Source of the DNA: DASXTB01 sp036505615
GTDB lineage: Bacteria; Acidobacteriota; UBA6911; JACQSX01
DNA: 7,982 nucleotides
Assembly: GCA_036505615.1 (NCBI GenBank)
Contig: DASXTB010000201.1
Span: forward strand, 1-7,982
Reading direction: 5' to 3'
Position numbers and translations under genes: made by a program. Below the pieces are notes generated by a model. The model did no database searches and was not told where the DNA came from. It was given only the letters and a program-made list of their open reading frames with translations. Position 1 is the first letter of the stretch. Every line of letters begins with the position of its first letter. Shown here in pieces: positions 1 to 6,722 of this stretch.

Positions 1-969
1 AATGGTGCCCCAATCCGCAGTGCCAGTGGCACCACGCTCCCGACTGGCGAATTCCGGCTCGGTGCCGGCGATGCCGGCACAGTAACGATCACGACAAGCG
101 ATCAGATGTCCGTTTCCGGCCGCTCGCCAACAACCGGAGCAGGCAGCTCAATATCGACCACGACGCAGGGCGCCGGCAATGGCGGCGATATTGCTTTGAC
201 GTCCGCTGGAACGGTTCAGATATCAAACGGTGGGACGGTTACCGCGGATAGCCTCGGCGGTACGGGCCTGGCCGGCAACATCACGATCAATGCAGGCAAT
301 CAGATCGTCATGACTGACGGGAGTGTCTCCACGCGCGCGGTCACCTCCGACGGTGGCAATATTGTTCTGAATGCACCTAATCTCATCCAGTTGACCGACT
401 CTCAAATTACGACGTCGGTGGAAAGCGGCGTCGGTGCCGGCGGCAACATTACGATCGATCCGCAGGCCCTGATCCTGAACAACAGTCGGATCCTCGCCAA
501 CGCCTTCGGTGGTCCAGGCGGCAATATCAACATTACGGCGGATGTCTTTCTGGTGAATAGCGGGGGAATACTACCGACTTCGCTAGAGGGAATTGTCGAT
601 GCCTCTTCGGCTCTCAGCACTCCAGGAACGATCGATATTCAAGCGACGTTTACCGATGTCACCGGCGAGGTCGCCCAACTGCCGGAGACCCCGCTTCGGG
701 CTACGGAACTCCTCCGCGCAGCTTGTGCGGCACGGTTTGCCGGAGGAAAAGCGAGCAGCTTGGTGCTCGGTGGCCGGGATGGTGTACCCATCCAACCAGG
801 CGGTCTATTACCAAGCCCGCTCTATCTGGCAAATGAGGCTGGTACTCCTTCTACGGACGCGAGCATATCCGCTATCGATCTGCCTGTACGTTTCAGTCTT
901 CTTGGCTCGGCGCAGGATGGACTCTCGAATAGATATAGCTTGTTGCCGAATGCCAAATGCGCCTTTTAA
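1..969 (+). CDS. TpsA-type filamentous-haemagglutinin-like exoprotein, C-terminal part (5' partial)
   Basis: The frame is open from base 1 to the TAA at 967-969 (322 codons), so the true start and the N-terminal TPS secretion domain lie outside the window. The visible protein is rich in Gly, Asn, Thr and Ser and shows about five coils of a right-handed beta-helix repeat: a GGNI/GGDI/AGNI element recurs at window codons 61, 92, 118, 147 and 173, each followed by alternating hydrophobic residues. It then ends in a non-repetitive tail with the pattern LLRAACAARF...SSLVLGGRDGVP, which I recognise from the C-termini of cyanobacterial-type haemagglutinin/S-layer-like TpsA proteins. The only two cysteines seen are at 724-726 and 958-960, the latter three residues from the end. 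The tpsB gene follows 235 bp downstream on the same strand, so this is most likely the secreted partner, exported to the cell surface or medium. Adhesin or other effector function cannot be read from this part. Confidence 0.86.
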   Translation, partial: NGAPIRSASGTTLPTGEFRLGAGDAGTVTITTSDQMSVSGRSPTTGAGSSISTTTQGAGNGGDIALTSAGTVQISNGGTVTADSLGGTGLAGNITINAGNQIVMTDGSVSTRAVTSDGGNIVLNAPNLIQLTDSQITTSVESGVGAGGNITIDPQALILNNSRILANAFGGPGGNINITADVFLVNSGGILPTSLEGIVDASSALSTPGTIDIQATFTDVTGEVAQLPETPLRATELLRAACAARFAGGKASSLVLGGRDGVPIQPGGLLPSPLYLANEAGTPSTDASISAIDLPVRFSLLGSAQDGLSNRYSLLPNAKCAF

Positions 970-1204
970 GCGGTGATCGAGAAAGGTAACGGTTTATAAC
1001 CAAAACTTTTTTACGACCCGAGCCCGATCCCAAATAGCTTCATGATCTCGCACCTCCACGTCCCTTGTCAGTTCAGCGGGCGACGGAAAGTGCAGTATTC
1101 CCTGGCGATCTGGTCACATTACCTTCAGCCCTTCCAAAATAGAGCGAAAAAATGTTAGGACGGGTCCCGATCGTGATCGCGTTAGAAAACATTCGCAATC
1201 GGAA

Positions 1205-2944
1205 TTGACCGTGTATTCACCTTCTGTTCGAGCGCTGCTGCTGATTTTGCTTCTTTTCTCGCCGACGGCGGCGCGAGCTGCATCCATAGATCCCACTGGG
1301 CGCTCGGGTGAGCCTCCAACTCTGCCAAAGGACTTTCAACCTCCGACACCACCGGCGGGGACGCTTTTACCTCCCGCGCCACTTGCTCCTAAGGGCGAGC
1401 CGTTTCCGGCTGTGCGTGTCTTTGTGCGCGAGATTAAGGTGACCGGCAGCACGGTTTTTTCTCCGGAAGAGCTGGACAAAGTAACCGCTGCGTATCTGAA
1501 TCGTGAGCTCACGTCGGAGGATCTCGAGGCGCTTCGAGTTGCGCTGACGATCCTTTATGTCAACAACGGCTATGTCAATTCCGGAGCGATCCTCCCGGAT
1601 CAGACGGTGACTGGCGGAGTGATTTCTTATGAGATCATCGAAGGTGAGTTGATAGGGATCGAGGTGCGAGGGAACCAATGGTTTCGCCCCAGCTATCTTC
1701 AAAAGCGATTCAACCTCGACGCCGGGCCGCCGCTCAACGTCAATTCGTTGCAGCGCCGCTTGCAACTCTTGCTTGAGGACCCCCGAATTCAGCGGCTCAA
1801 TGCAGAGTTGAGACCGGGAGTAAGGCGCGGTGAGGGTATTTTAGATGTGCGTGTCGAGGAGAGAACTCCGTACTCACTCTATCTTGAGTACGATAACTAT
1901 CAATCTCCCTCTGTCGGAGAAAACCGCGGCCTCGTCACGCTGGAGCACCGAAACCTTACAGGCAACGGCGATGTTGCGATGGCGCAGTACGGCGGATCGA
2001 CCGGCCTCAACCCGCTCCTCGATTTCAAGTACTCGTTCCCATTTACGGCCTACGACACGACTCTAAGCTACGAGTATCGCAAGAATACTTTGAACGTGAT
2101 CGAACAACCATTTCAAGATCTGGACATCGACAGCAAATCGGACATTTACACCATTACGCTGAGACAGCCGGTGTACCGCACACTCAACAGTGAAATTGCC
2201 CTTGCTCTCATTGGTGAGCGGCTATCAGACAAGACCACTTTATTGGGAGAGCGGTTCTCCTTGGAGCCGGGAGCTGAAAACGGTAGGAGCGTTGTCAGCG
2301 CGCTGAGAACTGCTCAAGAATTTGTCTACCGGACGCAAAACCAAGTGATCGCTGCTCGATCGACCTTTTCTTTTGGGCTCCACGCGTTGGGCGCAACGAT
2401 TCACAATAATGGCTTGCCGGACGGGGTTTTCTTCAAGTGGTTAGGTAATTTTCAATGGGTCCGGCGTCTCGGGTTTCTAGATAGCTATGTAATATTTAGG
2501 TCAGATTTCCAACATTCCGATTCGCCCCTTCTGTCGCTCGAACAGATCTCAATCGGTGGCCGTTACAGCGTTCGAGGCTACCGAGAAAACACGATGTTGA
2601 GAGATAGGGCGGTTATAACTTCTCTGGAAACCCGACTACCTTTGATGCCTTTGATGGGAAATTACTTAGGGGTTGATTTAAATCGCTACGGCTTTGAATA
2701 CGTAGAGCTGGCGCCGTTCTTTGATTTCGGCCGGGGCTGGAACAGGAAACTGCCAACCCCTGATCCCAAGGACCTTTCAAGTGTCGGTATCGGTCTTCGA
2801 TGGGCGCTTACGTATCCTTGGTTCGTGCCACTTCGGCCCCAGTTCGAAGTGTACTGGGGACATCGATTAAGAAATGTTCCCAATCCTAGGAAGTCTCTCC
2901 AAGACAATGGGGTTCACCTGCAGTTCATTCTGGGAGTGTTTTAG
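1205..2944 (+). CDS. TpsB outer-membrane transporter of two-partner secretion (ShlB/FhaC/HecB family)
   Basis: A 579-residue protein, the usual length for TpsB. Residues 1-25 look like a Sec signal peptide (hydrophobic LLLILLLF core, ARA cleavage site near residue 25). A proline-rich linker (about 32-68) follows, then two POTRA domains (about 71-147 with VREIKVTGSTVFS, and about 150-220), then a 16-strand-type beta barrel to the end. The family's loop-6 motif VRGY is at residues 456-459, a conserved strand motif FFDFG is at 505-509, and the protein ends in ILGVF with the terminal Phe used for outer-membrane insertion. By family knowledge the POTRA domains bind the TpsA secretion domain in the periplasm and the barrel exports it. 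The start is TTG at 1205: no in-frame ATG gives a signal peptide, although GTG at 1211 is also possible, and the ribosome site is weak. The upstream tpsA is the expected substrate. Confidence 0.95.
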   Translation: MTVYSPSVRALLLILLLFSPTAARAASIDPTGRSGEPPTLPKDFQPPTPPAGTLLPPAPLAPKGEPFPAVRVFVREIKVTGSTVFSPEELDKVTAAYLNRELTSEDLEALRVALTILYVNNGYVNSGAILPDQTVTGGVISYEIIEGELIGIEVRGNQWFRPSYLQKRFNLDAGPPLNVNSLQRRLQLLLEDPRIQRLNAELRPGVRRGEGILDVRVEERTPYSLYLEYDNYQSPSVGENRGLVTLEHRNLTGNGDVAMAQYGGSTGLNPLLDFKYSFPFTAYDTTLSYEYRKNTLNVIEQPFQDLDIDSKSDIYTITLRQPVYRTLNSEIALALIGERLSDKTTLLGERFSLEPGAENGRSVVSALRTAQEFVYRTQNQVIAARSTFSFGLHALGATIHNNGLPDGVFFKWLGNFQWVRRLGFLDSYVIFRSDFQHSDSPLLSLEQISIGGRYSVRGYRENTMLRDRAVITSLETRLPLMPLMGNYLGVDLNRYGFEYVELAPFFDFGRGWNRKLPTPDPKDLSSVGIGLRWALTYPWFVPLRPQFEVYWGHRLRNVPNPRKSLQDNGVHLQFILGVF

Positions 2945-3046
2945 TGTAGTGATAATTTCCGCGGGTTGCGCAAATTATCCGGGAGCCGAAGAGCCTCGGA
3001 TTCGGATCTCCTTCGCGCCAAGCATGTCCTGAGCGATGTCGACGGA

Positions 3047-3153
3047 TCGCCAAGGACGCCAAGTTCGGAAAATCAATTTTCTTTTTTTGCGTACTTTGCG
3101 CGAGATATTCCGAATTTCGGTTGCGGCGTAGCCGCGCTAGGATCTCGCGGTGA
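3047..3153. repeat. Possible dispersed intergenic repeat with nested inverted repeats
   Basis: Several inverted pairs sit in about 100 bp: ttcggaa (3064-3070) with ttccgaa (3108-3114); gaaaat (3068-3073) with attttc (3076-3081), followed by a run of seven T (3082-3088); cgcgagat (3099-3106) with atctcgcg (3142-3149); and gcggc/gccgc around 3123-3135. The words cgccaaggacgccaag, ttgcgtactttgcg and gcggtgaaaca resemble, from memory, a class of intergenic repeats scattered in many environmental bacterial genomes. That resemblance is not verified; the inverted pairs are seen directly. The short AT-rich stem with its T-run could also weakly terminate tpsB transcription. Confidence 0.35.
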
Positions 3154-3229
3154 AACAGAAAAACTTTGTCGAGCATCAAAGAGCCTGGCGCATGCCTCCT
3201 AGGCGGGAGCAAGCGAAAATCGCGGTGAC

Positions 3230-3260
3230 GGCTAGTGGCTAAATAATTCAGCCACTAGCC
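3230..3260. terminator. Hairpin between convergent genes, possible bidirectional terminator
   Basis: A perfect 11-bp inverted repeat, ggctagtggct at 3230-3240 and agccactagcc at 3250-3260, encloses a 9-nt AT-rich loop. The word gccacta is repeated in tandem at 3251-3257 and 3258-3264. It lies 17 bp beyond the stop of the minus-strand DUF928 gene and about 290 bp beyond tpsB. No T-run follows on either strand, so it is not a classic intrinsic terminator; it may block RNA degradation or end transcription with help from Rho. Confidence 0.5.
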
Positions 3261-3276
3261 ACTAAGACGTCAATCG

Positions 3277-3957
3277 TCATTCATTGGTCGACGGTAAGCC
3301 AACCTGTTTCAGCAGCGCTGTGCGCTGGTTACGCAGCTCTTGATTCTGCGGCGCGGCGTCAATCAGATCCGAGATCGCCTTCAGCGCATCGTACCAAAGA
3401 CCAGCTTCCGCATAGACAAAAGGCGTCTCGTTGCTTTTAGCTTTAGCTAGTTTCGCCTTGAGTTCTTCCTGTAGATCGACCCGCTCAATGGCGCCGCCGG
3501 CCAGGATGTCTTTGGAGCGCCGATCAGCATCGGGGACCACCGCAACAAACCATCGATACGCCGCTCCCGGCGCGAGATGAATATTGTAATCGGCTAATCC
3601 AACCCGCTGGATTCCTGCCTTAATAGGAGGGGGAAGCCGGGTCTCGAGAATCGGCTGAGTACCTTGCGGATCCATGAGTGTAAGTTCAACTGGCAGTGAG
3701 GTCGAGTTAGAAATGTACCAGTACAGAGATGGCTGTTCATTTGTGGTGAAGCCACTGTGATCCGGCGCAAGGACCGAGAGCACAAAAACATCACGCTGAG
3801 TGCCGCCTCGTGTGCCGCCGCCCACGCGTCCGGCCGGAGCGCCGCGTTTAGGAGGATTGTATACCGGAACATTAGCATCGGCGGCGAGCAGGGAAATCGG
3901 CATGCTGAGCGCTAATACCGCAATAGAAGACCAAACCATCGGTTTTAGATACTTCAT
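3277..3957 (-). CDS. DUF928 family protein, exported
   Basis: A 226-residue protein. Residues 1-25 form a Sec signal peptide (Lys at 2 and 5, hydrophobic core, SLLA then ADA), so it acts in the periplasm or outside. After that comes PPKRGAPAGRVGGGTRGGT (35-53), then LAPDHSGFTT with PSLYWYI (63-82), a beta-rich middle, and a helical end with GLWYDAL (187-192). This order and the GxPxGR...GGGTRG, WY and WYDAL words match DUF928 as I know it, a domain of unknown function common in Cyanobacteria and often near CHASE2, CHAT and haemagglutinin genes. The start is supported by a strong ribosome site 8 bp upstream. The gene converges on tpsB. It has the same orientation as the CHAT and broken CHASE2 genes at the right end, which suggests a former shared cluster. 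No biochemical role is known to me; a link to the surface exoprotein is inference. Confidence 0.85.
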   Translation of the reverse strand: MKYLKPMVWSSIAVLALSMPISLLAADANVPVYNPPKRGAPAGRVGGGTRGGTQRDVFVLSVLAPDHSGFTTNEQPSLYWYISNSTSLPVELTLMDPQGTQPILETRLPPPIKAGIQRVGLADYNIHLAPGAAYRWFVAVVPDADRRSKDILAGGAIERVDLQEELKAKLAKAKSNETPFVYAEAGLWYDALKAISDLIDAAPQNQELRNQRTALLKQVGLPSTNE

Positions 3958-3965
3958 ATTTTTCC

Positions 3966-3972
3966 CCTCCTC
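3966..3972 (-). promoter_or_regulatory. Strong ribosome binding site of the DUF928 gene
   Basis: On the minus strand GAGGAGG ends 8 nt before the ATG at 3957, a near-consensus Shine-Dalgarno site that fixes the start codon. It is the best ribosome site in the window and suggests this gene is translated on its own rather than by coupling. Confidence 0.8.
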
Positions 3973-4056
3973 GTGAGATTACAAAGCAAGGATTGCGCCA
4001 GTCTCTTACTGAACACCCATTACAGGTTAGTCGAATCATTGCAACTAACTTTTCTG

Positions 4057-4111
4057 CTTGTACTACAAGGCCTTTAGTAAAGCTAGACAGTCTACAGAAA
4101 TTTCACGTACG
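4057..4111. promoter_or_regulatory. Run of five adjacent short palindromes, operator-like
   Basis: Read directly: CTTGTACTACAAG (4057-4069), CTTTAGTAAAG (4072-4082), TAGACAGTCTA (4084-4094), GAAATTTC (4097-4104) and CGTACG (4106-4111). Each is a perfect palindrome, the first three with a single central base, and gaps between them are 1-2 bases. They lie 100-155 bp upstream of the DUF928 start. The first three look like binding sites for dimeric regulators; their one-base centres make them poor RNA hairpins. Function is inferred; short palindromes also arise by chance. Confidence 0.4.
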
Positions 4112-4458
4112 CTATTCAAGTACATATCGGAACTCGTGCGCGCCGTCAACTTGGTTTCCCCGCGGTCAACATCGTTTACCGCTCGCTTTTTAGGTGCTTC
4201 GAGGTTTTGGCTGGCGGATTATTCACCACGAAGGAGGCAGCGCGGCACAGCTGCAAGCGACTTGCTCAAGGGTTTCATCGTCAACGGCCAGTGTCCCTGT
4301 TTGCGAATGTCATCAGGTTTCTTTCGGAGTTTTTCAACAGCCTGTAAAGACTTGACATTGATCTCGGGTCGTGAAAAAAGTGCACTCTTTCGAAGTCTGT
4401 CTCACAATCCAAAAAAAAGACGAGGCCGCAGTGCGTCCTAAAATGTGGGACGGCACGT

Positions 4459-4480
4459 AAGGCCTACCTGACACCATTTC
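4459..4480 (+). repeat. Degenerate REP-like copy of the RAYT right-end repeat
   Basis: Aligned without gaps, these 22 bases match 7688-7709 (the right end of the RAYT element) at 18 positions, including the core CCTGAC and CCATT. The orientation is the same as the right-end copy. It lies upstream of the GC-rich cyclase gene, so related repeats flank the cyclase-RAYT block on both sides. It may be a REP sequence left by RAYT activity; a chance match is possible but not likely. Confidence 0.42.
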
Positions 4481-4544
4481 AGATTGCGATGGCAAACCAG
4501 GCCTGTAAGATGGATGGTCAGCGGGAACGGGGAAGCTGACACAG

Positions 4545-6626
4545 ATGGATGACGGCGCAGGCCAGGCGGCGCAAGGCGCGCCAGCACGCACACGGCATTG
4601 GCTGCTCGCCCTGCTGCGCCGGCGTTTCGTCAAAGCGCTGATGGTGGCCAACCTGGTGGCCCTGCTGCTGTTGCCGCTGCGGGAAACCGGCTGGCTGCAA
4701 GGTTTAGAGCTTTCAGCGTACGACACACTGGTGACCTTCTTCGCCGGGTCGCAGGAAAGCGACCGCGTCGTGCTGGTGGTCACCACTGAAGCGGACATTA
4801 ACCGCTTCGGTTATCCCATCCGCGACAACGACCTTTCTGCCGTGCTGGCACGCGTCTTCGCTGGCGGGCCGAAGGCGGTGGGCGTGGATCTGTACCGCGA
4901 CTTGCCCATGCCGCCGGGCAACGCGGAGTTGCAAGCCATCCAGCGGGCGCAGGACAACCTCTATTGGGCCTTCAAGCTGCCGGACGAGGGCAATATCGGC
5001 ATTCCGCCGCCGCCGGTGCTGCGCGAGACTGGCCGCGAGGTGCTGGCCGACCACGTGACGGATGCCGGTGGCGTGGTGCGCCGAGCCCTACTGCTGGCCG
5101 CCGATGAACGCGCCAGCAGCAACTGGCGCACCATGGGCGTCTCCCTGGCCGAACGCTACACCGGCCAGCGGCTGCGCCCGATGGATGACGACCTGGCGCT
5201 AGGCCAGGGCCGCATCCCGTTGCTGGAGCAGCCCTACGGCCCCTACGCAAGGGTGGATGCTGCTGGCTACCAGATGCTGTTCGACTACCGCGGCGGCCAT
5301 CGACGCTTCCGCCAGATCAGCTTCGCCGAGATCATCGACCGACCGGAGCTGGCAGCGACGCTGCGCGACCGCATTGTGCTGATCGGCACCGCGGCGCTTT
5401 CCATCAAGGATCATTTCGCCACACCGTTCAGCACCGGCTGGGGCGGGGAGGGACTGCTGATCGGGATTGCACTGCATGCGCACACCGCCGATCAGCTGAT
5501 CCGCCTGGCCAATCGCGAAACGCGCAACCCCGTGCCGCTGCCGCGCCTGGTGGATCATGTCGCCATCTGGGCCGCCGCTATGGCTGGCGCGGTGCTGGCG
5601 CTGCTGGTCTGGCGCGTGCTTGTGGTACTGGTGGCGCTGCTCCTGGGCCTTGGCCTGGTTGGCGGCGCCACCGCCTGGGGCTTCGCGGGCGCCGGTTTGC
5701 TACTGCCCGGCGTACCGGTGGCGCTGGCCTGGGTGCTGAGCGCGGCAGGTTGCAACTTCGTCATGCACTCGGCCGGGTTGCGGGAACGCGCCCAGCTACG
5801 CCGCAGCTTCGAGAGCTACCTGGACCCACGTATCATCAACCAGATGATGCAGGCCGAAACCCTGCCCAGCTTCGGCGGCGAGCATCGCGAGATCACCGCC
5901 ATCTTCACCGACATCGCCGACTTCACCACCACGGCCGAGACCATGGATGCCGCCACCGTGGCTGGGCTGCTGGGCGACTATTTCGGCGTGCTGAGCGATG
6001 TGGTGGTGCAGAACGGTGGACTGGTGAACGACTTCATTGGCGACGGCCTGCTGGTGCTATTCGGTGCGCCGATGCACCAGCCGGACCATGCTGACCGCGC
6101 GGTGGCCACGGCTCTGGCGATGGACGAAGCGGCCCAGCGCTTCACTGCCGGGTTGACGGCGCGCGGTATCAAGTGGGGCCATACCCGCATCGGTGTGCAT
6201 ACCGGGACGGCGCTGGTCGGTAATATCGGCACCCATGGCAAGCTGAAATACGGCGCGCTGGGAGATACGCTGAACGTCGCCTCCCGCGTGGAGGGACTGA
6301 ACAAGTATATCGGCAGCCGTGTAGCGGTGAGCGGCGAGACCGCCGCGCTGTGCCGGCGCCAGGCGTTTCGTCCGGTCGGTGACATAATCGTGAAGGGCAG
6401 GAAAAATGCCATACCGATACTGGCGCCGGTCTCCCCGGACGACCCTCCGGCGCTGCTGGCCCGCTACGCTGAAGCCTATGCCGCACTAAGCCAGGAAGAC
6501 CCTGAAGCCGCGGAACTTTTCGCTGCGCTGCACCGCGATTTTCCGGCCGACGCGCCCGCGGCCTTCCATGCCGGGCGGGCGGCCGCGGGCGAAAACGGAG
6601 TCTTGGTGGTCATGCACGAGAAATGA
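4545..6626 (+). CDS. CHASE2-domain class III nucleotide (adenylate/guanylate) cyclase
   Basis: A full-length 693-residue membrane signalling enzyme. TM helix 1 (about 28-46) is followed by an extracytoplasmic CHASE2 sensor domain (about 50-322; LELSAYD at 54-60, VGVDLYRDLP at 112-121, VLIGTAA at 278-284, HAHTADQLI at 311-319). Three TM helices (about 336-403) lead to a cytosolic class III cyclase domain (about 445-625). Metal-binding Asp456 (FTDIADF) and Asp500 (FIGDG) are present, as are Asp574 (GDTLN) and the catalytic Asn577/Arg581 pair. The usual adenine-selecting Lys before FIGD is Asp496 here, so ATP use is not certain. A short tail (635-693) with a TPR-like helix pair and a VVMHEK end is normal for this group. 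ATG at 4545 follows a purine-rich GGGGAAG. The gene is visibly richer in GC, with G/C third positions, than its neighbours, which suggests transfer. It runs opposite to DUF928. The signal sensed is unknown. Confidence 0.93.
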   Translation: MDDGAGQAAQGAPARTRHWLLALLRRRFVKALMVANLVALLLLPLRETGWLQGLELSAYDTLVTFFAGSQESDRVVLVVTTEADINRFGYPIRDNDLSAVLARVFAGGPKAVGVDLYRDLPMPPGNAELQAIQRAQDNLYWAFKLPDEGNIGIPPPPVLRETGREVLADHVTDAGGVVRRALLLAADERASSNWRTMGVSLAERYTGQRLRPMDDDLALGQGRIPLLEQPYGPYARVDAAGYQMLFDYRGGHRRFRQISFAEIIDRPELAATLRDRIVLIGTAALSIKDHFATPFSTGWGGEGLLIGIALHAHTADQLIRLANRETRNPVPLPRLVDHVAIWAAAMAGAVLALLVWRVLVVLVALLLGLGLVGGATAWGFAGAGLLLPGVPVALAWVLSAAGCNFVMHSAGLRERAQLRRSFESYLDPRIINQMMQAETLPSFGGEHREITAIFTDIADFTTTAETMDAATVAGLLGDYFGVLSDVVVQNGGLVNDFIGDGLLVLFGAPMHQPDHADRAVATALAMDEAAQRFTAGLTARGIKWGHTRIGVHTGTALVGNIGTHGKLKYGALGDTLNVASRVEGLNKYIGSRVAVSGETAALCRRQAFRPVGDIIVKGRKNAIPILAPVSPDDPPALLARYAEAYAALSQEDPEAAELFAALHRDFPADAPAAFHAGRAAAGENGVLVVMHEK

Positions 6627-6646
6627 TAGGGGTGACTGCTTCTCAG

Positions 6647-6680
6647 GGCTGGGGTCATTAACGGCTGGGGTCAGGCATGC
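6647..6680 (+). repeat. Left end of RAYT element: tandem ggctggggtca plus terminal inverted repeat
   Basis: The 11-mer ggctggggtca occurs at 6647-6657 and again at 6663-6673, sixteen bases apart. The second copy runs on into tggggtcaggcatgc (6666-6680), the exact reverse complement of 7691-7705. It begins 20 bp after the cyclase stop. Such repeats are the substrates of RAYT enzymes in known cases; their use here is inferred. Confidence 0.7.
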
Positions 6681-6684
6681 TTTA

Positions 6685-6713
6685 TTGATCTTTATGGATA
6701 AATCCGCTATGTT
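6685..6713 (+). promoter_or_regulatory. Weak candidate promoter of the RAYT gene
   Basis: TTGATC (6685-6690) and TATGTT (6708-6713) are spaced by 17 bp and each match four of six consensus bases. Transcription would start near the ATG at 6723, giving an almost leaderless message, which fits the lack of a clear ribosome site. Weak evidence only. Confidence 0.22.
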
Positions 6714-6722
6714 GCGTACGCT

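Larger units (their letters stand above)
2945..3276. other. Convergent intergenic region, no gene
   Basis: This 332-bp gap lies between the convergent tpsB and DUF928 genes. The open frames in it (for example 2966-3202 + and 2925-3212 -) have no family features, no ribosome site and unlikely composition. Instead it holds inverted repeats, listed separately, and an 11-bp hairpin near its right end. I see no RNA gene. Confidence 0.7.
3973..4544. other. Long intergenic region between divergent DUF928 and cyclase genes
   Basis: About 570 bp hold no gene I can support. The plus-strand frames at 3993-4193 and 4058-4441 and a startless minus-strand frame at 4219-4401 show no family signature. The left part, next to DUF928, is AT-richer and holds the palindrome cluster (4057-4111). 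Near 4222-4235 the word ttcaccacgaagga resembles a common dispersed intergenic repeat (from memory). A TTGACA at 4352-4357 has no good partner at the right distance. An A8 run lies at 4411-4418, and a REP-like sequence at 4459-4480. Composition turns GC-rich from roughly 4500 on, where the cyclase segment begins. Confidence 0.6.

Noticed and set aside
593..976. Open frame of 127 codons on the plus strand overlapping the tpsA end
   Set aside because: It lies in another frame of the exoprotein gene, whose repeats and conserved C-terminal motif fix the real frame.
991..1012. ggtt-tat-aacc followed by a T-run after tpsA, as an intrinsic terminator
   Set aside because: The stem is only four base pairs and the T-run is separated by five bases; too weak to call.
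2686..3212. Minus-strand frames opposite the tpsB end and in the gap
   Set aside because: No domain, no ribosome site, and they run through the inverted repeats.
4352..4380. TTGACA as a possible -35 box for the cyclase gene
   Set aside because: No acceptable -10 hexamer at 16-18 bp, and it lies about 190 bp before the gene.
4219..4401. Minus-strand open frame reading like a charged helix (VEKLRKKPDDIRKQGHWP)
   Set aside because: No suitable start codon at its upstream end, no ribosome site, and no family I recognise; could be a decayed fragment but unsupported.
4058..4441. Plus-strand frame of 127 codons upstream of the cyclase
   Set aside because: Composition rich in Ser/Arg/Phe with no motif; it crosses the palindrome cluster and has no ribosome site.
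4334..4798. Minus-strand frame of 154 codons across the cyclase start
   Set aside because: Antisense shadow of the GC-rich cyclase; low-complexity Ser/Arg/Ala composition and no family feature.
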